DNA of 64,000 bases, from contig NC_058495.1 in the NCBI RefSeq assembly GCF_020382885.2, positions 21,124,127 to 21,188,126 of the forward strand. Direction: 5' to 3'. This document shows, piece by piece, positions 12,101-21,100 of the stretch. Within the stretch, counting starts at the first letter, position 1; each line of letters begins with the position of its first letter. The notes below the pieces were generated by a model, which was not told the DNA's origin, ran no database searches, and worked only from the letters and a program-made list of their open reading frames with translations. Position numbers and translations under genes: made by a program. The stretch is from Scatophagus argus (lineage: Eukaryota > Chordata > Actinopteri > Scatophagidae).

Positions 12101-15100
12101 CCCGACCGAAACGAGCCCATATCTGTTCCACAATATCCGGGTGTAGAGTCCACTCCCCGTATACTGGCGCGCCCCTGGACAACAGGTCCGCTCCCGTGTT
12201 CAGGACTCCCGGGACGTGCGTCGCTCTCAGCGAGAGGAGACGACCGCAGCTCCACAGGATCAGTCTGCGTGCCAGCATGTGTAACTGACGGGAGCGTAAT
12301 CCCCCCTGACGGTTGATATACGCCACCGTCGTCGTATTGTCCGTTCTCACCAGGACATGATGACCCATAAGAGACGGAAGAAAATGTTTCAGGGAGAGGA
12401 ACACCGCTGAAAGTTCCAGAAAATTTATGTGAGAGCGACGGAGGCTCACACTCCAGCGGCCCCTCACAGACCGACCCTCGTGAATGCCGCCCCAACCCGT
12501 CAGGCTGGCGTCCGTAGTGACCACCTTCCTGGACAGGACGGAACCCATAGGCACGCCGCGGGTCAGAAAGGACGGAGCTCGCCAGTGGCGCAGCGTCCTG
12601 GCGCACTCCGGTGTGATCAGCACTCTCCGTGCGCCATGACGCACGGGATCTAGCCCGCATGAGGCCACCCAAAGCTGGAATTCCCTCATGTGGAGCCGAC
12701 CCAGATGGACTACGTGAATGGCAGACGCCATCAGCCCGAGTAACCGAAGACATAATCTGAACTGAACAGATTTGCCTGGATGAAAGAGCGCTAGACATGC
12801 CCTGAAAACTTTCACTCGGTCCGCCGAGAGGCGCGCTGTGAAAGTCACCGAGTCCAGAGATAAACCCAGAAAGATTATGCTCTGTGTCGGAGACAACATG
12901 CTCTTTTCCGAGTTTATAACAAAACCCAGATCGGACAGGTGTCGTATGAGAATACGCGTGTGCGTCCTGGCCTCCTGCTCCGACTGAGCTAGCAGCAGCC
13001 AGTCGTCCAGGTATGTGGCCAAGCGGATGCCCTGCCGTCTCAGCGGGGCTATCGCCGCTTCCGTGCACCGCACAAACACCCTGGGACTCAAAGACAGACC
13101 GAAAGGGAGCACGCGGTACTCGTAACAGATCCCCTGGAAAGCAAACCTCAGATACTTTCTGTGGGGAGGATAAATCGGGATGTGGAAATACGCGTCTTTC
13201 AGATCGACAGAAGTGAACCAATCGCTCTGACGCACAAGACGCAACAGGGATGCGTGCGTTAGCATCCTGAACTTGTATTTCCTGAGATGTCTGTTCAGAG
13301 CACGTAGATCCAGGATAGGGCGAATACCGCTCCCCCCCCGTTTGGGGACCAGAAAATACCTGGAGTAAAAACCGCTCTGACACTGTGCGGGAGGTACGAC
13401 ACAAATTGCTCCTTTGTTCAACAGTGAGACGATTTCCTCCTGTAAAACGCGAGCTGACTCTCCCTGAGCCTGGGAGTGTATTATACCGGCGAAGCGCGGG
13501 GGAACAGCGGCAAACTGCAGCCTGTATCCCCTCGAGATCGTCTTTAACACCCAGGATGGGGCTGCGAACGCGGCCCATCTCTCCCATTTGGAGGAGAGAG
13601 TGGATGCATATCGCAGCTTCTCCAGCATAAGAGGCTCCAGCCGCGGTGCGGTGGTGCCCTCTGCTGGAGGAACAGTGACATGGCTCCCGGGTGTCGCTGA
13701 ACATTTCTGCCCGGGAGGACAGCGCAGCGGCGGGGCCGACACTTCCCCCGCCCCGGGGAAAACCGTGGCTTCTCGCCGAGGCGGGACAGCGGGTGCCACC
13801 ACCGCGCTGTTCATTTTGGGTTCGACATTTTGTTTTGTTTTTATTAGCTGCGCCCTCGGCACTCGGCCTGGATGCGGCAGCGGGACACATTTTATTTTCT
13901 CTGGGAAAAGATGTGTGATTGTGCGTGCTTGTGGACATGAGGGAACTGAACTTTCTGCCGTCAAATGTCCGTGTCTCCCGGATAACTCTGGCACGGTCCG
14001 TGGCAGCCGGGAGATGGGGGCGTGGTGGGCCCGGAGCACGCTGAAAAGCCGAACTGGCGGAGCTAGTGAACGAGGAACAGCTAGCTGCATCACCGGTGGA
14101 GAGAGAGGTGTATCAGGCCGCTCTCTTCTTTTTCCTGACCTGGTCGTGGGCAGCTCGCGCGGGCTGAGCCGGCGGAGCTGTGACCGGGGTTGCGGATTTC
14201 CTGGGCCAGCTGGTCCGACCGGGCGGGAGGGTCGGGGCGAGCTGAGGTTTCGGCTGCTTAGGGATTTTAAACTGCGAAACCTGGGAAGCAGCCTGCGCTA
14301 GACTTTTACGCTGCGCAGGTGGCGAGGGAGCTGGGGGTTTACGTGGGAGACAAAGCCGGAGAGCTTCATCCTCTTTCTTTTTGGCTTCACACCGCCGTTG
14401 CATGGAGTGCAACGCGGAACCAAAAATCCCCTCCGGGACAACGGGCATATCCAGGATGTCATCCTTCTCCCGGTCTGACAGGTTGGTGAGGTTAAGCCAC
14501 CGTGCACGTTCCTGCAGAACCATAGTCCCCAGCGCCTTTCCCGTGGCCCGGACCGCGCAGCGTTGGACGCGGAGACACAAGTCAGTGATGACCGGGATCT
14601 CCTCCCACGCAGCTGGGTCCTGAGTTTGCCCAAAATCCTCGCATAACTCAGCCTGATAAGCCGTGAGCAGGGAGAGGACATTGAGCGCTCTGGTTGAAAC
14701 CGCTACCGCCTTGTACGCCTTTTCAGTCAGGGCTGACTGAAAACGGTCGGACTTGGACGGCAGGCTGGGACTCCTGGAGGACAACGCCGACAGCTGAGGG
14801 TGAAGGTGCGCTGCGACGAGTGGCTCCATCGGAGGCATGCGGAGCAGACCCAGGCTCTCCATCGCCTCACAGTCGAGGGACGAGGCCCCGGGGATCGGGC
14901 TCCTACTGCTGTAAGGGCGGTCTCTCCATGAGCACGCGACCTCATCCAGCAGTTCTGGGAAGACGGGGACAAGTTGCTTTGTCGCGCTCTTGGCCAAGGG
15001 CAATTTCTTCCCTTCGTAGCGGGATCTGGAGGTCTCAGCTACGACAGCAGGCCAGGGGATGGACAGCCGGGCAGCAGCGCGTTTGCACACGTCGAGCATG

Positions 15101-18100
15101 TCCGAGCTGGGGAGGGGAGAAGCTGGTGTGCTGCTCTCATCTCTATCCCGAGAGGCGACGGAAGTCGCGGGCTTTGCAGCCCGAACCGGAGTCATGAAGA
15201 TGTCGTCCTCGTCTTCATCCTCTGATATGAGGGGCACTGAGTCGCCATCTTCATCGTCCCCATAGTCCAACAACAGGACGTCTTCCTCCTGCGGGGGGTC
15301 CGCTAGGTCGAGCTGGGAGCCCCAGCTGACGCTAGCCTCAGAAGCCGCCGCCGCGACCTCCCTCTCCTTTCCGCCCTCGACGGCGGCGCCGTCGGAAGGG
15401 AGATAGGGGTCATGTCCAGACAAGCTAGCCTGGCGGGCTAGCCGTCTGCGGAGACTCTTAGTCGTGAACACCGCACAGTGTTGACACGAGCCGGGGACGT
15501 CGATAGCCAGCCGGGCATGTTCCAGCCCTAGGCAGCTCGAGCAGACCTGGTGTGGGTCCCTGCTCGATATCTTATTCCCACAGCGACAGGGACGGGCCTC
15601 AGAGTCTCCGTGTCCTCTGGTGTGAGGGGTTCTAGCCTCCATTCCTCACGAGCTGGTGTGCAGGCAGGGAGTAGAGGTGGGTAGCTGGTGTGCTACTCTG
15701 AAGAAAAAACCGAGGGAATAGCTGGTGTGCTAGCGCTCGGAAACTTGAACAGCCGTGGTGGGGCGTCCAGGACAGTGCTAACCAGACCGTGGTGGGGCGA
15801 GAAAAGCACAGAAGAGCGATCTGGTGTGACCGCCGAAGCAAATAAAATGTCCAAAGCTAGGTAGCGCCCGGCGACAGAGGCTAAATAAGATCCGTCTGTG
15901 GACAGTTAAGCTAGCTAGCCCAGGACACGAGATATGCTCCGAGTGAGAAGAGGTGTTTGAATAACGTGTTGCCGTCCGCATGAACTATTTAAGGTAGATG
16001 GTACTACCTGGGGCGGACGGACACGTTTCACCAGCCAATCAGGATTGGCGTAATGAGATTGATGCTTCTGAGGTCTGCAGCGAGGCGTGCATCCCATAGT
16101 GAGACATCGAGCGAAATATTATGAAAGAGAACTGGCCTTGTTTAGAATTAATGAAGAAAATTGATTCTGAAATGCATTTGCTTTAAGCGTCTGGCAACAG
16201 AACGTGTTTATCCTTGATAGATTTATAGCAGCTGTTGCTGCACTGCATTTGCATCGTGTTGGAAGTAGTAGCTGCAGTATTCCTTCAGTATTGGGTGAGA
16301 TAGATCTTAGATTTCCCCAGACATCCTCTTTCTGTCTTCAGGCAATTCCCCACCGCACCTCTTAATTTAGAAGCTCATGATTCCATCTTCATTGTTTCAT
16401 GTCTTCATTGAAACAAACAGACATGCTTCACTTTTGATCACGTTAGAGAACACTTCAGTGCTCTGATCCTGCACTGTTGAGGAAACACACAAATTCTTAG
16501 GCAAAAAAACTGCAGACTTCATTCATTCATTCAGTGTGATGATGCAGGACACAATTTTTTTGGTTTACTGCATCGGTGGATCCACGACTTGTACAAGAGT
16601 GAAAACTGAGAAGTGTAAGCACACTACAGCACGCAGTGCAAGATAACACCCGTTTAGGACGACATTGGTCGTAAAGTCACACTTTTAAGTTGGCACTGAC
16701 GTGTGTCCTTTCACTTTCCAGCTGAACAACCCCACCCTGGTGGAGGGGCTGGTTCTGATCAACGTCGACCCATGTGCTGAAGGCTGGATCGATTGGGCAG
16801 CTTCAAAGGTCAGTATTACAGCTGCCTCGTGAGTTTAGAAAGTCCTGTGCACTTTCTGCCACGCAGAGCATTTACTTCAATAATTTACCAGTCATTTCAG
16901 TTCAGTTTCTAGCGTTTTTGTTAGGTTGTTATTAATGAATGCATTTTCAGCCGCTCTCCTTTAAGCTGTCTGCCCCAATTACTATTTTAACATCATGGTT
17001 TTATATCACTTGTTCCTGGCATTTTATTCTAGTCAATTCTAAAAGATGCATGATTACTACTTACTATTATTACTAGTCATGATATACTTGTTTCACCGTG
17101 ACTCAAATAAGGTAAACATGAGATTTATTTTCTGGCTTGAAGTGTTGTACTTAATGGCACCAGCAGGGGCTTTCATTCTGTTTTAATTTGATAATACCTG
17201 CAGGCAGAAAGCTCACTTCAGATTTTACTGGACTAACAGAACAGCACATGTTCATTCAGTTTGGATTTGTTTCATTTTGAGTGGAATAATCAGCTTGAAA
17301 TTCTCCAGGATGGTTCACAGAGCATACTGCTGTAATTTCATACTGTGACTTGTGTGTACTGAACACTTCGAGATGACTTGTGTGTACTGAACAAGATTGT
17401 TTGGGGAGAATAGTCTTAACTGTGCTCGTGTTGCACACGGTCACTGAAACGGGGAAATTTATTCAGCATTTGTCCCATATAGAGTTAAATCACCACACTT
17501 CATCTGTTGCTATCATTTGGTTCAACCTAACAAAATGGATTAAAGATTATAAGATAGTAGCAGTAGTGATGGAGACAGGGATCAAGAACGATGGGTATGA
17601 TTGAATCAAAGCCTGGTACGCGTCCTGACTACTACTGTAGCTCACCAGGATGCCACATCCTTCACAATTTCAACTTTAAACATGGCTTCTCCGTGTATTT
17701 GCTTCTTTTATAAATGTTAAAATCAAACTTTAAATCTGTCATACATTCACTGCATGTAGCTATGCAGCCACAGCCACAAGGTTTGTAAGTAAATTCCCAG
17801 TCTTAAGTGGATCTGTCTCCACCTCTCATGTGCAGCTGTCTGGATGGACCAGTAATTTGGTGGATATCGTCATGGCTCACCACTTCAGCACTGTGAGTTT
17901 CCCATGTAGTACACCACTCAATCACTCACCCTGTGATTTTTTTTTATTTTATTTTATTTGGGTTTTTGACCTTTTCTGTTGACAATATCAAGCAATAACT
18001 GAAGCTCAGGAGGCTTTTCTCTATTTCCCTTGATACCTTGACCTGATGTAGCAGACATTTACTAATTCTATTTCTGCTTTTTTGTACACATAGACTGGTA

Positions 18101-21100
18101 GATTGTGACATGTAGATGACAGACTCAGTTTAACTGTAAAATCTCAAATCTCACAGCTTGTCTGGGTAACTAATACAAATTTAAACAGCCCCCCTGCACA
18201 TTCAGTACATGCTGCTTACATGTACTTCATCCCGAGTCTACTTCTTATTTCATTTGAACTATTTTTGGCCCAATAAAAGCTTCCCTATTATGGTTATTTA
18301 TTTTTTATTACTCTTCTCTGTTTACCAGGATGAGCTGACAGAGAACCAGGAGCTGATCCAGACCTACCGCCTCCACATTGCCCAAGACATCAACCAGGAC
18401 AACCTGGCCCTCTTTTGTGGCTCCTACCAATAGTATGATGCCGTACATTTGTATACACTCATATGGGCATTTTATTTTCCTCAATTGCTGTGTTCTTGAT
18501 CACATCTACTTACTGCTACGGCTGAAGTAAAAACCAGTATCAGATCTAAATACATAGGAAGACACAGCAAAACAGAACAAAATGGTATTAAATCAGGTAA
18601 TTAGGATGTCACAAAGTCAGCTTATATTTCATCCAGCTCCACTAACCCATCACGATTTGTCTCTCTGCACCAGCCGTCGGGATCTGGAGATCGAGAGGCC
18701 AATTGTAGGTCTGAATGAGCACACGGTCAACACACTAACGTAGGTTTTGACTCTAAGAAGACTCAAATAAACATCTGTCTGAGTGCACGTTTTTGAAAGT
18801 ATTTACGGGTCTTTTCTTTACCCTCCAGGTGCCCCGCATTGCTGGTGGTTGGCGACACATCACCAGCTGTGGAGGCTGTGGTGAGTTACACTCCATCATC
18901 TCAGCAACCTAAGAAGCTTTGTGAAGCGTATTCAGTTGAGCTCAGTGTTAACCTTTCATTGATGTTTCAGGTGGAGTGCAATTCCAGGTTAAATCCAACC
19001 AAGACCACACTGCTAAAGGTGAAGCTTTTTGTAATACATATGTTGTATGCATGAATAAGATATCTGGTCTTTTCACTGTGCAAAGAATTGATTAATGAGA
19101 CTGATGATTTTCACTCAGATGGCTGATTGTGGAGGCTTGCCCCAAGTTGTGCAGGTGGGTCTTTGTGTCATCTAACAGTTTAATTTTTATTGTCTAAATT
19201 ATCTTCTGACTTTCATCATTTATGTGTTCACAGCCAGGGAAACTTGCAGAGGCGTTCAAGTACTTTGTTCAGGGAATGGGCTACAGTAAGTAAAAATGCT
19301 CTCATGTCTTTTGCTGCTTGTGCTGAGTGAGTAAAAACATCAATGTTTAAAAACAATTCTGGTTCAAACTAGCAGAATTTACTACGATTGTCCAAGACTT
19401 GTTTTCTTTTTGGGCTGACGTGTTTGTGGTAAAGGTGGTAAAGGTGTTCTTTGCTGAATTTCCTGTTGACGTGAGCGCAGTGAAAAGTTGGGGACTGTTT
19501 TCGCTGCAGTCTGCTATGAGCTTGTTGCTTAACACCCCTGCTGGCTGATGGGGTTTGGACTGCAGCCAGCAGTAAGTGAAAAGATGCTGTTTTTGTTGTC
19601 AGCCTGGTCACTGAGAGACAGCCTGAGCGGCTCGGTGGAGGCTAATGCCATTTCCTCTGTGCTCTTTGCAGTGTGTGGCTCCCACAACCCTCAGTAGGTG
19701 AGGTGTTAGTGCTTCTAGCATGACTGAAATGACAGTGTTACTCAAGATACGCTGAACAGGACTTCTTTGGAGTGAACTTGAAAAGATACCTTCTGTTTTT
19801 CTCTGTTTTTGTTTATTCCCGTGGTGTGCTTTTGTTTTCTATCCAGCACTTTAGTGATGCTGTTTCTTTCTTGAGATGCTCCAAGTGCACATTTAAACAG
19901 GTTTTCACAGTCACTCATTGAACAGAAAAACAATTTCAGTCAAACCACACTGACCTGCAGTGCACCAACCAGACTTTGCTCTGGCCCTACAGATGATGCT
20001 TCTCTGAGTGTTTTTCTGTATTGCTAATTCTCTTTTGCTCCTGTTCCCAAACTCCTCACCGTGGGAGGCTCCCTCAGGTTTTAGCTTGTGTGTTGGTGCC
20101 TCAGTGTTGCTTTAAAGGCCACCAAGTCTCCCTGTTGTGTAAATGCCACTGCAGGATTAGAACAGATTAAAAAGAGTGATTTCACACAGTGAAAGTGTGG
20201 AAAAGAAATCTCAACACCTCAGCGTGTTTCAGAAAGCTGCTTTTCCCTCATTAACACATTGCCACAGTGTGAAATTCACTCAGGAAACTGCCAAAAAAGT
20301 ACAGGAAATAAAGACTTTAGTTTGCATAAATGCTGTTATTTCTTACCTGTTGACAGCAAACAGCTAAGTGTCCTCTACGACCACCAAGCTACGATGGGCC
20401 CTCAGGTCGAATCAGAAATGTGATGGGATGAAGCAACATGAGAGCGACTTTTTCAAACTTTCTCTCTCTCTTTGTTTCCTTCTTTTTAATCATTGCTTCC
20501 AGTTCCCTATGTTCTTCTCAGTCACCTGAGCAACGAATCAGGTACCGGGTTCTTGAGCAGCTGCCAGACTGGGAGGCTTTGAACCCAATGGCCTCTTTAC
20601 ACTCCACAGTGGATAAATGTCAGTGTATGCAGAAATTCTCCTCTGAGCTCTGTTTCATATTGGCATTCAGCAGCTCGGTGTGGTGCATCCAGCCACTATT
20701 ACACTCAGCAAGATTATTCTGCATACTTTGACACACACTCATTTCCCTGTTGGAGTTTGTTCTGTTCGCATGGATTCTGTCCTCATCATCTTGTTTTTGT
20801 TGCATGACCTGCTGGTGTTGCTTCCAGCCAGTTCTGTTGGATCATAATTGCTTTATTCTGCTGCTTTCGTGTGTTTTGTTTTCAACAGTGGACGCTCTTG
20901 CAATACTTTTCTTTTTTCTGTTACACATTTCTTTTATTAGATTAGTCACCATATTTGAGAATTGTTTGCATGGTAAGCACTTTTGTTGTTGTTACATCTG
21001 GGCATCTAAATGTTTCCACACTGCACTGAGTCTCTGCGTGCCATGAGTGGAATATTAATGCTCGTCTCTCTTTTTCAGTGCCGTCAGCAGGAATGACTCG

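Larger units (their letters stand above)
10321..16133 (-). mobile_element. DIRS-type tyrosine-recombinase retrotransposon, apparently full length
   Basis: A 5.8 kb element in the ndrg3 intron between exons 9807-9867 and 16722-16808, with its genes antisense to ndrg3. Reading the minus strand, the order is: terminal repeat (right edge), Gag-like ORF, reverse transcriptase/RNase H/methyltransferase-like ORF, tyrosine recombinase ORF, internal complementary region, terminal repeat (left edge). There are no direct LTRs and no DDE integrase. The ends are inverted, and the host flanks share only the dinucleotide CT (10321-10322 and 16132-16133), so there is no classical target-site duplication, as expected for recombinase-mediated integration of a circle. 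GC content and codon use differ sharply from the AT-richer intron. All ORFs are open, which suggests a recent insertion. Confidence 0.95.

Noticed and set aside
13588..14301. 237-codon open frame on + inside the DIRS element
   Set aside because: Antisense to the Gag and RT ORFs in GC-rich sequence, with no conserved motif. The same holds for 11666-12316 and 14694-15197.
14298..14681. 127-codon minus frame within Gag
   Set aside because: It lies wholly inside ORF1 in another frame and has no recognisable domain.
10321..16133. Reading the insertion as an LTR retrotransposon or retrovirus
   Set aside because: The termini are inverted and not direct, there is no protease or DDE integrase, and a tyrosine recombinase is present.
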